A stretch of 64,000 nucleotides of DNA. Source: Hymenobacter sp. APR13 (GTDB taxonomy: Bacteria; Bacteroidota; Bacteroidia; Cytophagales; Hymenobacteraceae). The stretch's first letter is position 1, and each line of letters starts with the position of its first letter. The DNA lies in contig NZ_CP006587.1 of the NCBI RefSeq assembly GCF_000737515.1, positions 868,001 to 932,000 on the forward strand. The letters run 5' to 3'. Both the position numbers and the translations under genes were made by a program. Below the pieces are notes generated by a model. It was not told the DNA's origin, did no database searches, and was given only the letters and a program-made list of their open reading frames with translations. Shown one piece after another: positions 43,194-53,490 of this stretch.

Positions 43194-44414
43194 CTATCTG
43201 ATTTTAGCTAAAAGTAGGTCATAGGCAGCATGTGCTAGCCTTGTAGAACGGTAACGTTGGGCCAGCTTTTCGCATGTGGAACGATAATTTTGAGTATTCA
43301 GGATTGTCCGCAGTTGCTGCAAAGCCTCATCTACGCTATCAGGACGTGTTAGGTCAAAAACGGCCCCTCCACCTTCGCGCTTAACAATGGCCGAATCGTC
43401 TCCTACCCCATCAGGCATCAAAATAGGCAGGCCGTTGGCCCAATACTCTCCATGCTTAATTGGTGAGACAAACGGTGTAGGGCGATGCAAGCCGAAAGCA
43501 AAGTCAGCTGCCGAAAGGTAATGTGGAACTTCTGTGAAAGGAACTTTGGCTACATAGGTCTGGCTGGGCAGTAATCCGGCCGCTACTAATTGATCCTGCA
43601 CGGCTGCCGCTGGCAAAGGCGTGAGTAGAAGCAGGCGGAAAGAAAGGCCGAAAAAATCAGCCGCCTGACGGAATAAAGCGAAGGCTTCATCGTTGTAGTA
43701 GATACCGCCAAACTTGCCTGCGTAAACACCAACCACTGCATCTTCAGGCCAGCCTAAGTGCTGTCGCACAGCCCGTCGATGCGCGGCATGATAGGCAAAA
43801 GCTGTCAAGTCCACTGAACAGGGCACTGTAATAATTCGCTCGGCTGGCACTCCCTCGCTAATAAGCTGCTGCCGGTAATTATCAGCTACCGGAAGTAGGA
43901 AGCGAGCGTACTTTTTTTGCTGCTTTTCCCAATACTGCTCCAGTAAGTAGCGGGGATCGAAGCGCGACCACACGCCAGCCTCACGCATGTATTGCCCATG
44001 AGGCTCAAACGATTCAACGCTGAAAGGCAACCCCGTACGCCGCCAGACCAGATAAGCCAGCGACCCTGCGGGGGCTCCACGGGCAAGCAGAAAAGTACAG
44101 CCTTGTTCTTTTGCCAAAGCCGCAAGTTCGGCCGGGAAGCGGGTGAAATCTTCCGTCTTGGTAAGCAGCACGGATCCGCGCCGACGCGATACCAACGGCC
44201 GAAAAACTATTTTGGGAGATGCAAAGGGCAGGTGCAGTTGGTAATCAGTAGTGGATTGACCGTCGCGCTCAATTGTTACCACACAAATATGCGCCACGTC
44301 TTCGCAAGCCTGTAGCAGGCGCAGATGTGGCAGCACAGTAGCCGTTGTCAAAGGGTCATCTGCGGACCAATAACTCAGAAATAATAGGCGTAATGAACCA
44401 GGGGAAGTAGGCAT
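43194..44414 (-). CDS. GT4-like glycosyltransferase, paralogue B
   Basis: A 406-residue GT-B protein. LLARGAPAGSLAYLVWRRT, VESFEPHGQYMREAGVW, LLPVADNYRQQLISEGV and TVPCSVDLTAFAYH track the paralogue at 40625 almost word for word, and HGEYWANGLPILMPDGVGDDS is the donor motif. The two genes flank the GT2 gene at 42297, so a duplication with an insertion or a shuffled pair is likely. 12 bases after the GT2 gene at 44427. Confidence 0.88.
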   Translation of the reverse strand: MPTSPGSLRLLFLSYWSADDPLTTATVLPHLRLLQACEDVAHICVVTIERDGQSTTDYQLHLPFASPKIVFRPLVSRRRGSVLLTKTEDFTRFPAELAALAKEQGCTFLLARGAPAGSLAYLVWRRTGLPFSVESFEPHGQYMREAGVWSRFDPRYLLEQYWEKQQKKYARFLLPVADNYRQQLISEGVPAERIITVPCSVDLTAFAYHAAHRRAVRQHLGWPEDAVVGVYAGKFGGIYYNDEAFALFRQAADFFGLSFRLLLLTPLPAAAVQDQLVAAGLLPSQTYVAKVPFTEVPHYLSAADFAFGLHRPTPFVSPIKHGEYWANGLPILMPDGVGDDSAIVKREGGGAVFDLTRPDSVDEALQQLRTILNTQNYRSTCEKLAQRYRSTRLAHAAYDLLLAKIR

Positions 44415-44426
44415 ACTATCTGAACT

Positions 44427-45341
44427 TTAACGATCCATCCGGCGCTTGGCCCATTGTACTAAAGCAGGAGGTGCTGCACAACGAATCAGTAGCTCAACCC
44501 CTGCCCGTAAGGGCAGACCTGGAATGGCCCGTAGTGCATGGCGCATGGCTTGTGCCTGAAAGCCATCTATGTGAGAGTGAATGGAGCATAGGTAGTAAAC
44601 CCGTCCCAATAGCCGCCGCCGCTGTCCAGCAGTTAGGGTCAGGTGCTGTTCCATCCATCCGGCTGCTAATTCTAATCGCCGAATCAAGCCCTGGTTATCA
44701 GCCCTCATCGAGCGCTGGTCGTGGTCGTTCATGGTCAGCGTTACGGCATCCACAAGCTGCACTCCCCCCCCATGTTGCGTGTTTTCCAGCATAAACATCC
44801 AGTCCTCGACAGCTGCATATCGCCGGTCTTCCTCAAAGAGGTATAGGCTGGGATTCAGGCGGCGTATGCAGATATTGCATGCCAGCGGGTTGCCATCCAG
44901 AAAAGCTTCAAACCCGAGCGGGCCGGCGGGCAGTGAGGACAGATCGGAGGGTCGCCGTTGCCCGTCGCGGTCGAAATCGTATTTAGTGGCAATAAAAGCA
45001 GGCTGGCCTAACTCCGCAATCTTCTGTTTTAGCGTAGTTAAGTGGGTGGGATGCAGACGATCATCTGAATCCAGGAATATCACGTACTCGCCTCGGGCGC
45101 GGGCTAAACCGTAGTTCCGGGCTGCGCCGCGCTCAGCGTTTTCCTTGGACAGGTATTGAATCCGTGGATCGGCCAAGTAAGGCTGCACTACAGCGGCGGT
45201 TTCGTCCTTGCTCCCATCATCCACTATCAACAGTTCCCATGCTTCAAACTTTTGGGCCAGCACTGAATCCAGCGTTAGCCCAATCAGGTTAGCCCGATTA
45301 TAGGTAGGTGTGACTATGGAGAAAAAAGGCGTGTTAGTCAT
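44427..45341 (-). CDS. GT2 family glycosyltransferase
   Basis: Start chosen at the ATG at 45341 (MTNTPFFSIVTPTYNRANL); an ATG at 45356 adds five residues. 304 residues. GT-A marks: IVTPTYNRANLIGLTLDSVL, IVDDGSKDETAAVV, FLDSDDRLHPTHL (DxDD metal motif) and EDWMFMLENTQHG. The C-terminus is helical and basic. The gmd terminator lies directly upstream, so the gene needs readthrough or its own promoter. Confidence 0.87.
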   Translation of the reverse strand: MTNTPFFSIVTPTYNRANLIGLTLDSVLAQKFEAWELLIVDDGSKDETAAVVQPYLADPRIQYLSKENAERGAARNYGLARARGEYVIFLDSDDRLHPTHLTTLKQKIAELGQPAFIATKYDFDRDGQRRPSDLSSLPAGPLGFEAFLDGNPLACNICIRRLNPSLYLFEEDRRYAAVEDWMFMLENTQHGGGVQLVDAVTLTMNDHDQRSMRADNQGLIRRLELAAGWMEQHLTLTAGQRRRLLGRVYYLCSIHSHIDGFQAQAMRHALRAIPGLPLRAGVELLIRCAAPPALVQWAKRRMDR

Positions 45342-45363
45342 TTTTGTGGGCAACATAACATAA

Positions 45364-45390
45364 AAGAAGCCGGCTCAATACCGGCTTCTT
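45364..45390 (-). terminator. Terminator of the gmd unit
   Basis: AAGAAGCCGG and CCGGCTTCTT pair perfectly around a 7-base loop; on the minus strand the hairpin is followed by TTTTA, 33 bases after the gmd stop. Confidence 0.75.
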
Positions 45391-45422
45391 TATAAGGCAA
45401 TTAGAAGTCGAGTCGTGGACCA

Positions 45423-46535
45423 CTACTCATGGTAGTTATACACTTTGTGTCCTCCCTCTAATAGGTAGGCATCACGACGAAACAGATCAACATCAGCTAC
45501 TACCATATCCTTCACCAGCGAAGCCAAATCATGCTTAGGTTCCCAGCCCAATTGCGTTTTTGCTTTGGTAGGATCACCGATAAGTAGCTCTACCTCGGTA
45601 GGACGGAAGTATCGAGGATCAATTTCAAGTACTATCTCACCAGGCAGCACTTGGCTTTCGGGGTTGCTGTTGCTTACAACTCGGGCTTTTTCATCTACCC
45701 CTTCCCCCTCGAAAGCCACCTCAATGCCTACCTCGGCAAAGGCCAGACGCACAAACTCGCGCACAGTAGTCGTCACGCCTGTAGCAATAACATAATCCTC
45801 TGCCGATTCCTGCTGTAAAATACGCCACATTGCCTCTACATAATCTTGGGCATGGCCCCAATCACGCTTCGCGTCAATATTGCCCAGGAAGAACTTACTC
45901 TGCAGACCCAGAGAAATACGGGCTACGGCCCGCGTAATTTTGCGGGTTACAAAGGTTTCGCCACGCAATGGACTTTCGTGGTTAAATAGAATGCCATTGC
46001 AGGCATAAATGCCATAAGCCTCTCGGTAGTTCACTGTTATCCAATAGGCATAAAGCTTTGCTACCGCGTATGGAGAACGAGGATAAAAAGGCGTTGTCTC
46101 ACTTTGGGGCACCGCTTGTACCAAGCCATAAAGCTCTGAGGTGCTGGCCTGATAAATTCGGGTTTTCTTCTCCAGTCCGAGTATCCGGATAGCCTCCAAC
46201 AGACGTAAAGTCCCGATACCGTCGGCGTTGGCTGTATATTCAGGCGTATCAAACGACACCTTCACGTGCGACATGGCGCCGAGGTTGTAAATCTCGTCGG
46301 GCTGCACTTCCTGCACAATCCGTATCAGGTTAGTGGAGTCATTAAGGTCACCGTAATGTAGCTTCAGCCGCACATCCGTCTCGTGCGGATCTTGGTAAAG
46401 GTGGTCAATACGGTCGGTATTGAAAAGCGACGAACGCCGTTTGAGACCGTGGACCTGATATCCTTTACTAAGCAACAACTCAGCTAAATAGGCTCCATCC
46501 TGACCGGTGATGCCGGTTATTAGCGCAACTTTCAT
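45423..46535 (-). CDS. gmd: GDP-mannose 4,6-dehydratase
   Basis: First step of GDP-L-fucose synthesis: GDP-mannose to the 4-keto-6-deoxy sugar. The 370-residue SDR enzyme has the NAD(P) loop [30 protein letters not shown], the catalytic Tyr-Lys in [15 protein letters not shown] and a conserved [17 protein letters not shown]. Length typical. fcl lies just upstream on the same strand, so the two steps are made together. Confidence 0.96.
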   Translation of the reverse strand: MKVALITGITGQDGAYLAELLLSKGYQVHGLKRRSSLFNTDRIDHLYQDPHETDVRLKLHYGDLNDSTNLIRIVQEVQPDEIYNLGAMSHVKVSFDTPEYTANADGIGTLRLLEAIRILGLEKKTRIYQASTSELYGLVQAVPQSETTPFYPRSPYAVAKLYAYWITVNYREAYGIYACNGILFNHESPLRGETFVTRKITRAVARISLGLQSKFFLGNIDAKRDWGHAQDYVEAMWRILQQESAEDYVIATGVTTTVREFVRLAFAEVGIEVAFEGEGVDEKARVVSNSNPESQVLPGEIVLEIDPRYFRPTEVELLIGDPTKAKTQLGWEPKHDLASLVKDMVVADVDLFRRDAYLLEGGHKVYNYHE

Positions 46536-46585
46536 GAGAACAAGTCAAAGATTAAAAAAAACAGACTGTAGCGAGGCTTCTTCGC

Positions 46586-47530
46586 CTAACGGTTAGCGAC
46601 GGCATCTGGTTGAGCCACAAACTCAGCGTATACTGCAGCCACACCTTCTTCCAAGCCAATACGCGCTTTCCAGCCATGGCGAGTCAGTTTATTTACGTCC
46701 ATAAGCTTGCGCGGAGTACCATCAGGGTACTCGGGGTTAAACCGAATATCACCTTCGTAGCCCACAGTGCGTTTTACCAGTTCGGCCAGTTCCTTAATAC
46801 TTAAGTCTTCTCCAGTCCCGATATTTATTAGTCCTGGTTCGCTGTAGTTCTCCAGCAACCACACGCAGGCATCTGCTAGGTCGTCAGCATGCAGAAATTC
46901 GCGGCGCGGGGTACCAGTACCCCACACCTCTACTTCAGGCAAGCCAGCCTTCTTTGCTTCGTGGAACTTTCGAATGAGTGCTGGCAGTACGTGTGAGTTT
47001 TGCAGATTATAGTTGTCATGCGGCCCATAAAGATTGGTGGGCATGGCCGAAATGAAGTTGCAACCGTATTGGCTCCGGTAAGCATCGCAAAGCTTAATAC
47101 CGGCAATTTTAGCAATAGCGTAGGGCTCGTTGGTATTTTCCAGAGGCCCTGTCAACAGCGATTCTTCTTGCAGAGGCTGCGGAGCCATTTTGGGATAAAT
47201 GCACGACGATCCCAGGAACAGCAGCTTCTTCACCCCATTGAGGTAGCTGTGGTGTATGACGTTGCTCTGAATCATCAGATTGTCATATAGAAACTCCCCC
47301 CGATAGATGTTATTGGCCTGAATACCGCCCACCTTAGCGGCTGCCAGCACTACATACTCCGGCTTGATTTCCGCAAAGAACTCAGCTACTGCCACCTGAT
47401 TGCGCAGATCTAGCTCTACAGATGTGCGCAAAATAAAGTTGTCGTAGCCAGCTTCGCGCAGACGGCGCATAATAGCAGAACCAACCATGCCACGGTGTCC
47501 AGCTATATAGATTGGGGCATGAATGTTCAT
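46586..47530 (-). CDS. fcl: GDP-L-fucose synthase
   Basis: Epimerises and reduces the Gmd product to GDP-L-fucose. 314 residues with the SDR loop [48 protein letters not shown] and catalytic [11 protein letters not shown]. The NADPH-dependent epimerase/reductase (WcaG) blocks [19 protein letters not shown] and [15 protein letters not shown] are clear. Fifty bases before gmd. Confidence 0.96.
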   Translation of the reverse strand: MNIHAPIYIAGHRGMVGSAIMRRLREAGYDNFILRTSVELDLRNQVAVAEFFAEIKPEYVVLAAAKVGGIQANNIYRGEFLYDNLMIQSNVIHHSYLNGVKKLLFLGSSCIYPKMAPQPLQEESLLTGPLENTNEPYAIAKIAGIKLCDAYRSQYGCNFISAMPTNLYGPHDNYNLQNSHVLPALIRKFHEAKKAGLPEVEVWGTGTPRREFLHADDLADACVWLLENYSEPGLINIGTGEDLSIKELAELVKRTVGYEGDIRFNPEYPDGTPRKLMDVNKLTRHGWKARIGLEEGVAAVYAEFVAQPDAVANR

Positions 47531-47618
47531 GTGCGCTTATTACGATTGAAAAGAATTTCCGGCTTTATGGCCAGTTGAAGTTAGGTCTGTAGCTGCCGCC
47601 AACAGACTACCATGAGTG

Positions 47619-48614
47619 CTAATCTCTCACAGGTTCCCGCCACCACTCCAGGTTAACGGCTGGGACCGAAGCTGCAGGCGCAGATTTCTCGGTGGGTCGC
47701 AAAGCGCTTACTATGCCACGCGGCAATACTTTTCTCGCCACTGGGTTGACAGTATTGCCCAGAATCATCCGACGCGTACGGCTGCTGTAGCTAAGTAGGT
47801 TCGGCAGCAGACGCAAGGCAATGGCGCGGGCTGCAGCGGGGTCACGCTTACTGGTCCAGTTAATTTCCCAGTACGGGTACAGGTTGCGGCGCTCCTCGTC
47901 GCTGAGTTGAAATACGCTGCCATAGCGAGACTCCTGCTCAGTCAACTCCACCATTTTTACCAAATTGGGGTACCACTTATCTGACGTAACAGTACGCTGA
48001 TCGGGGTGCAACTGGTACACGGCTACCATTTCCGGAATATAGTGGCCGGGCGCAAGGTGGGCAATGCGGTACCACTGGTCAATGTCGGCGCACATGTCCA
48101 CGGCACGGCGCATACCCCCGGTTTCTTCGAAGTAGCGGCGCTTGACGAAAGTGGCGTGCTGGGGTGGAATAGACTCAAACAAAATACTGCGAGGAGTAAT
48201 TTCTCCCCGAGGTCTACTGCTGCTCACAATTTTACCGGCCAGATCAATGGCGTACTCTCCACCCGATACAAAACTGGCTTCGGGATGACGTTGGAAACCA
48301 GCTGCCATCGCCCGAAAGGCCCCAGGCAGATAATAGTCGTCAGAGCTTTGTACTGCCAGAATTTCGCCCGTAGCTTGAGCCACGCCCTTCGTTACGGCAT
48401 CTACGAAACCCTCGTCCCTTGCCGACCACCATCTGATACGGTCACCATAGCTCTTTAGCACGTCCACCGTTTCGTCGGTCGACCCGCCATCGGAAACAAT
48501 AACCTCTATCGGCCCCGGATAATCCTGCTTGAGGATGCTATCGAGGGTCCGGCCAATGAAACGGCCCTGATTCCAAGACGGAATCACAACGGATACGGAA
48601 GGAAAATCCTGCAT
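47619..48614 (-). CDS. GT2 family glycosyltransferase
   Basis: Start at the ATG at 48614 (MQDFPSVSVVIPSWNQGRFI), 10 bases after the STELLO gene; 331 residues. GT-A marks: VVIPSWNQGRFIGRTLDSIL, VSDGGSTDETVDVLKSY, AVQSSDDYYLPGAF (SDD metal motif) and ETGGMRRAVDMCADIDQWY. Related to colanic-acid-type WcaA/WcaE transferases in shape. Sugar unknown. Confidence 0.88.
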   Translation of the reverse strand: MQDFPSVSVVIPSWNQGRFIGRTLDSILKQDYPGPIEVIVSDGGSTDETVDVLKSYGDRIRWWSARDEGFVDAVTKGVAQATGEILAVQSSDDYYLPGAFRAMAAGFQRHPEASFVSGGEYAIDLAGKIVSSSRPRGEITPRSILFESIPPQHATFVKRRYFEETGGMRRAVDMCADIDQWYRIAHLAPGHYIPEMVAVYQLHPDQRTVTSDKWYPNLVKMVELTEQESRYGSVFQLSDEERRNLYPYWEINWTSKRDPAAARAIALRLLPNLLSYSSRTRRMILGNTVNPVARKVLPRGIVSALRPTEKSAPAASVPAVNLEWWREPVRD

Positions 48615-48624
48615 GACCTGATAA

Positions 48625-49623
48625 CTAGTTAGTAAGCGCCTCAATATCGGCCAGCCACAATTCCAACAGCTCTATTTCCAGCGCTGATACAATGTTTTCC
48701 TTAGCCAACTCCGCGTATGCCCGGCGTAGATTCTCACCTACTGTATTATCGGGGCTGATGGCACGGGTGACGGCCGCAATTACGCGGTTAGGATGCAGGT
48801 AACATGGAATTTCGCTTTCGAAATCCTTCATATAATCATGGGGATTACGCACCTGCAGAACCGTAGCCTGCGTGAAGCCTAGCCGGTAACCATGTACCCA
48901 CATGATAGGCTGAGCTACTAAGCCCCGCAGAATGTCAGTGAAGCGAAACGTGACATACGCCGGCAGGTAAAGAAGTGGAAACAACTCTCGCCGTACCAGC
49001 GTGTTCTGCGAGTTAAACGGGCACAGAGTCCCTTCGGGCAGCACGATGGGGTCGCGCTTGTCGAAGAAGATTTCGGTGTTATCAATCAGCCGGTAAATGG
49101 CATCCACATCAGGGTCAGAGTCGGCCAGACCCTGCCAGATGCCAATTTTAGCTTCCTGGGGCTGTAGCTCCTCTTCCTTTAGATTGTGCTCCGTATCCAG
49201 AATCAGGTCGAGTGGGTAGCCGCGGGGCCAAATGTGGTGGCTGGTAAAATTCTTGTAAATATTAACGAACCCTTTATCGGCTGGAGCCGTCGCAAACGTG
49301 CCATCCAGCGCTGGGAAGGTCCAGTCATCATAAGGGATGTTATCGTCGTCGGTATCCACGATGACGTTAGCCCCTTCACGAATGGCGTACAGATAGCCCA
49401 TCATCTTGCGACCATAGTGGTTGAAGGGCAGCTTTTCGCTCAGCCGGAAACCCAGCGCCTCCTGGGCCGATACGTCCAGATAACTTACGCCGGCAGCCTG
49501 CCAGTCGGCAGGCGACTTTTTGTCGCCTGCCACTACCAAACTATAATCTGGCAGGGCAGCAAACTTGGTAACGGCCTCTGTGGGAGCAAAAATGGAGGTG
49601 ATGACAATACTAGTATTCGACAT
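48625..49623 (-). CDS. STELLO-family glycosyltransferase
   Basis: A 332-residue protein. SIVITSIFAPTEAVTKFA, YSLVVAGDKKSPADW and the metal motif VIVDTDDDNIPYD (90-97) are the marks of the STELLO/DUF288 family, first described as Arabidopsis Golgi proteins that affect cellulose synthase. No signal peptide or membrane anchor, so this form is soluble. Reaction here unknown. It lies between the flippase gene and the WcaA-like gene, behind its own possible -7 box. Confidence 0.83.
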   Translation of the reverse strand: MSNTSIVITSIFAPTEAVTKFAALPDYSLVVAGDKKSPADWQAAGVSYLDVSAQEALGFRLSEKLPFNHYGRKMMGYLYAIREGANVIVDTDDDNIPYDDWTFPALDGTFATAPADKGFVNIYKNFTSHHIWPRGYPLDLILDTEHNLKEEELQPQEAKIGIWQGLADSDPDVDAIYRLIDNTEIFFDKRDPIVLPEGTLCPFNSQNTLVRRELFPLLYLPAYVTFRFTDILRGLVAQPIMWVHGYRLGFTQATVLQVRNPHDYMKDFESEIPCYLHPNRVIAAVTRAISPDNTVGENLRRAYAELAKENIVSALEIELLELWLADIEALTN

Positions 49624-49700
49624 GCAAAAGAAGGGAAGGGTAGGTACTATTTGGCGCTTTTGCCGAAATGGCAGAACGGAAAGCAGACCATCCGACCTGA

Positions 49701-49708
49701 CAAAGTTA
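49701..49708 (-). promoter_or_regulatory. Putative -7 box for STELLO-GT2-fcl-gmd unit
   Basis: TAACTTTG on the minus strand is an exact TAnnTTTG match and lies about 78 bases before the STELLO start. Confidence 0.4.
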
Positions 49709-49815
49709 ATGCCTTTTCAGCGTTGCATTCCATTATGCCTCAACAAACGCCTCTTAGTAAGGCGGCGGAGCTTCCGGAATTACTACGTTATTTATTGTTA
49801 AGCTCGGTAGAAAAA

Positions 49816-51228
49816 TCAGGCCGGCAGGAGAAAAGGCAGGTAGTGCTCAAGTCCTAGCCGCAGGCCCTTGAGTAGGACTAAGGTGATACCTAATAATAGC
49901 AGAGTACGCAGAGCAATGCGCACTACAGGTAGTTGCAGCAGGTGCAGAATGTGCATGTCAATCAGAAATATACACATCAGACTACCAACCCCAAATAGCA
50001 GCAGGGCCAGATTTACATCGTGCGCGTACACTCCTATAGCCAACGCTGCTGCCCGGGTGAGCAACAGTAGCAGGTTGGTAAGCAGTAAGTAGCGTTGCTT
50101 GCCAAGTACGGTGTATAGGTTGCCGGTTGCCTGCGAGGTAAGCTTGAAAATATAGTAGTAACCCAAGTACCCTGTGAACACGCCCGCCATTTCCCAACGA
50201 GCGCCGAAAGCTATTCGAAAGATGATGTCGCCAAAAACAGTAATCAGCCCCAACGGCAACAGGCCTACATAGAGCAGCTTGTTGTAGATATTGAGCGTTA
50301 GCTCACGCAGCCGCGCCAGATCAGTATGATACAGCTCGGCAGCTTTTTGGTAGAATACCGGCGCGATGGCCGAACCAGTAAGGCCCACCGGAATTTCGAG
50401 CAGCGTAACCGAAAAGGAATATAACCCTACTACAGTGGCTCCGAACCCGCTGGTGAGAAAAAAGATGGGCAGCTGCGCTGAAAGCGTGTTGATGTAGGCG
50501 CTGGGCAATGAATAGAAGGGAAACTCGCGGTATACGTACGCCACGGCCCGCACCTGCGTCCACGAAAATGAACGCCGCAACTCGCCCCATTCGCGGTGCA
50601 CACCGCTGCGCAGCAGCCCGACGAACGTGGTGAGCTTGCTGAATACGTCGCCGACGACCAGCCCCGAGGCATGCCCACCGGTAGCCCAGCCCCAGCCAAT
50701 GGTAAAAGCCCGCCCCGCTACCGACGTGGCTACATCTACCCCGGCACGCGCACGAAACTGCTTGGTACGGGTGTACCAGGAGCTGAGCAGCAAACTCAGG
50801 TTGTAGAGCAGTAGAATAACGGGTAGCAGGTAGAACCACCAGCCCAAGGCTTCGACCTGAAGCCAGGCCACTATCCAGGGGCCAAACAGCAACAGGGCTA
50901 AGCCGGTAATCAAAAAAGACCCCACCGCTAACACTGCTGAAAGCTGCATCAGGGCTAAAGCTTCATCTTTGGTTTTGGGCAGTGGAATAGCTGTTTGGTA
51001 AGCCATGCTACCAAGTAAAGCCAAGTTGCTGACAGCGGCGCTGAATACGGCAAATTGCCCATAAGCAGCCGGCGGGTAAATGCGCGTCATTACTGGCGTG
51101 AGCAGAAACCCCAGCACCGTAACGGCTGCCGACCCGGAGAAGGACACAAAAAAGTTCTGCGCGAACGACCCTTGCTGCCGTAAGGGCTGCGTCAGAGCAA
51201 GAACACGCCTTTTGATATATTCCTTCAT
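49816..51228 (-). CDS. Wzx-type polysaccharide flippase
   Basis: A 470-residue protein with about 12-14 hydrophobic helices. The first cytoplasmic segment (FAQNFFVSFSGSAAVTVLGFLL, then RIYPPAAYGQFAVFSA) is the standard start of the polysaccharide transport (PST/MOP) family, and GLTGSAIAPVFYQKAAELY is a common mid-helix block. Wzx proteins flip lipid-linked oligosaccharides to the periplasm. Its presence, with the possible Wzy at 34674, points to a Wzx/Wzy-dependent pathway. Confidence 0.88.
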   Translation of the reverse strand: MKEYIKRRVLALTQPLRQQGSFAQNFFVSFSGSAAVTVLGFLLTPVMTRIYPPAAYGQFAVFSAAVSNLALLGSMAYQTAIPLPKTKDEALALMQLSAVLAVGSFLITGLALLLFGPWIVAWLQVEALGWWFYLLPVILLLYNLSLLLSSWYTRTKQFRARAGVDVATSVAGRAFTIGWGWATGGHASGLVVGDVFSKLTTFVGLLRSGVHREWGELRRSFSWTQVRAVAYVYREFPFYSLPSAYINTLSAQLPIFFLTSGFGATVVGLYSFSVTLLEIPVGLTGSAIAPVFYQKAAELYHTDLARLRELTLNIYNKLLYVGLLPLGLITVFGDIIFRIAFGARWEMAGVFTGYLGYYYIFKLTSQATGNLYTVLGKQRYLLLTNLLLLLTRAAALAIGVYAHDVNLALLLFGVGSLMCIFLIDMHILHLLQLPVVRIALRTLLLLGITLVLLKGLRLGLEHYLPFLLPA

Positions 51229-51310
51229 AGTTCAGACAACCCTTACTGAACAGGCTGTTACAAATACTTTAGCGGGCTTCAAACAGTAAGGAAGGCAACG
51301 GGATGAGGGC

Positions 51311-52507
51311 TCAAAGAGCCAGCCGGTCTAAAAGATCCGCGAAGCTGGTCGCATACGCGGGTCGGGTGTGGTAAGCAGTAGCAAATTCCTGACAAGCCGC
51401 GCTACGCTCCCTTAGTTCGGTATCGGTCAGTGCCATCACTTCTCTGGTGTGGCGCTGAATACCAGCGATAATGACCGCCGGATCCGGGCTGGTTATTTCC
51501 CAGCCCAACGCCGCGCCGCGCACGGCCGCCGACTGTGTTACAATAGGCAACAGCCCGAAATGCAATAATTGCGCCACTGCCCCTGGCCCTCCTTCCGACG
51601 CACTCGGATAAATCTGGCCGATGCACGAATTGGCAAGCTTCACGAACTCGGCCGACGTTACATCTACCCAGCCCAGGTACACGATATTGGGGTGTTGAGC
51701 CAACAGCGGTTTCAGCCATTGCCACAGGCGGGGCTCCCGTTCAATAGCTCCCGCAATATACAGGGTAGCTTCCGGCATCTGCCGGAACGCCTCCACAGCC
51801 AGATCCACTCCCTTCAGGATTGCTCCACCGCTGCCCAGCCACAAGAAATTGCGCCGTGCTCTGCTCACGTCCTTTGTTACGTGAGTTGGCTGTTGGGCTA
51901 CCGATATATTCAGCAGGTGCTTCTGTGGCCTCTCCGAATATAGCCGCTGTTGGAACGCCGTACCGAAGCTAGTGAGGAAGTCAGCGTGCTCATCTGAGAA
52001 GCTTACTCGCGTTTGCCGCTCGGGCCGTACCCAAATGCCAGTGCGGGCATGAAATGCCTCCAAGCGTTGCAGTTCGGCCAGGTTTTGGAAAGCCCAGTAG
52101 TTTTCAGTGCAGTAGAACACTTTCTTGATCGGCAGCTTCGGCGGGCACTCGGCCAGCCGGTCGTTCTGCACGAAAGCCACTACGTAGCTCTCCCAGGCAA
52201 TAGGCTCGGTACAGTGCACGTCGTAAAAGTCGACAACAAGCCCACGCTCGTTGAGCTGACGCACCATTTCGGCTGTTTCCCAGTACATGGAATGCTCATT
52301 GAGCATCGGAGCCTTCTCCAGCTTCCCGGCAACGTAGTACGGAATAACATGCGCCACGTACACGATGAGCGCCCGAGGTGCGTGCGCTCCATTTTTTCCC
52401 AGACCGATGTCGCGAATGGACGTTCCCCCGAGGGGCGTGAATAAACGGTCGGCGGTCTGGCGCATGGCCTGAGCAAGCCGGAAACGGACCCCACGAATAG
52501 TTGGCAT
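51311..52507 (-). CDS. GT4-like glycosyltransferase
   Basis: A 398-residue GT-B protein with an extended N-terminus. RALIVYVAHVIPYYVAG is the first strand-loop, VFYCTENYWAFQNLAEL follows, and the donor half has FLWLGSGGAILKGVDLAVE, ATLYIAGAIEREPRLW and SASEGGPGAVAQLLHFGLLPI (donor motif with Glu-Gly-Gly). 11 bases after the next GT2 gene. Sugar unknown. Confidence 0.86.
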   Translation of the reverse strand: MPTIRGVRFRLAQAMRQTADRLFTPLGGTSIRDIGLGKNGAHAPRALIVYVAHVIPYYVAGKLEKAPMLNEHSMYWETAEMVRQLNERGLVVDFYDVHCTEPIAWESYVVAFVQNDRLAECPPKLPIKKVFYCTENYWAFQNLAELQRLEAFHARTGIWVRPERQTRVSFSDEHADFLTSFGTAFQQRLYSERPQKHLLNISVAQQPTHVTKDVSRARRNFLWLGSGGAILKGVDLAVEAFRQMPEATLYIAGAIEREPRLWQWLKPLLAQHPNIVYLGWVDVTSAEFVKLANSCIGQIYPSASEGGPGAVAQLLHFGLLPIVTQSAAVRGAALGWEITSPDPAVIIAGIQRHTREVMALTDTELRERSAACQEFATAYHTRPAYATSFADLLDRLAL

Positions 52508-52518
52508 AGGCTGTTTCT

Positions 52519-53490
52519 TTAAACGGCTTCGTTTTCTTTCCTTGGCTTACCTACCAGCTGACTGACTACAGCATTGGCTCGTACCAACGCATTGGCTGGA
52601 ATGCCTAGCTTCGCCAGCCACAGCAAGGCCAGCCCCCGCCGGTCCGGGAACAGGCGGCGGCGCTCTTTCAGCCAGCGCACACTTTCGGTGCTGCCGAGCC
52701 GATAAAGCTCCTCCGAGTATTGGGCAAAATGCTTCCCGATAATAGCATCTGCTTCAGCACTAACGCCTAAGTGTTTGCTCAGAATCCGCATATTGGATTC
52801 TACAATCTGCCGGTACCGTTTATGCATAAACGAATTACCGTGAATACGGTAAAGCGCAGTGACTTCAGGCTGGTAGATAAACTTACAGACGCGGGAGAGC
52901 CGCAGCCACATATCCCAATCCTCATAAACGAGTGATTCGTCATAAGGACCAACCTTCTCCAGACTGCTACGCCTTACCAGCGTGGTCATGGTACCGATAA
53001 AGTTGGCACGCAGTAAAGACAGCCATACATCACCCTCAGCCGGAATAATCTGGCCGGAATCGTAGATGGACGCCACTATCGTATTGCCCTGCGGATCAAT
53101 CTTGCTTAGGTCGCTGAACACAACACCGGCCTCTGGACCGGCAGCTTCCAACACTGGCACCTGCGTAGCTAGCTTGTTTGGCAGGTAGATGTCATCTGAA
53201 CCAATAAGAGTGCAGTATTTGCCCTTCGATTCCCTTACGAAGGTGTTGCAGACGTGGCAAAGTCCCTTGTTAACTGGTAGAGCAATTAAGCGGGCATTAA
53301 GAGCAGAGTTCTCTGCCAACCATCCTTCTATCACGGCGATGGAAGCATCATGAGAGGCATCGTCTACAATTATTATCTCCAAATTGGAGTAATGTAGTCC
53401 TCTAATACTATTTAGCGTTTCTCGAATATAAGCCGCGTTGTTAAAGGAGGCAACACCAACACTTACAAGTGGCTCTATCTGCTGTTTCAT
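52519..53490 (-). CDS. GT2 family glycosyltransferase
   Basis: A 323-residue GT-A protein with VSVGVASFNNAAYIRETLNS, IIIVDDASHDASIAVIE, CTLIGSDDIYLPNKLAT (SDD metal motif) and YEDWDMWLRLSRV. The C-terminal third is helical. It is the first gene after the palindromic 53.5-53.9 kb gap on this strand. Donor unknown. Confidence 0.88.
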   Translation of the reverse strand: MKQQIEPLVSVGVASFNNAAYIRETLNSIRGLHYSNLEIIIVDDASHDASIAVIEGWLAENSALNARLIALPVNKGLCHVCNTFVRESKGKYCTLIGSDDIYLPNKLATQVPVLEAAGPEAGVVFSDLSKIDPQGNTIVASIYDSGQIIPAEGDVWLSLLRANFIGTMTTLVRRSSLEKVGPYDESLVYEDWDMWLRLSRVCKFIYQPEVTALYRIHGNSFMHKRYRQIVESNMRILSKHLGVSAEADAIIGKHFAQYSEELYRLGSTESVRWLKERRRLFPDRRGLALLWLAKLGIPANALVRANAVVSQLVGKPRKENEAV

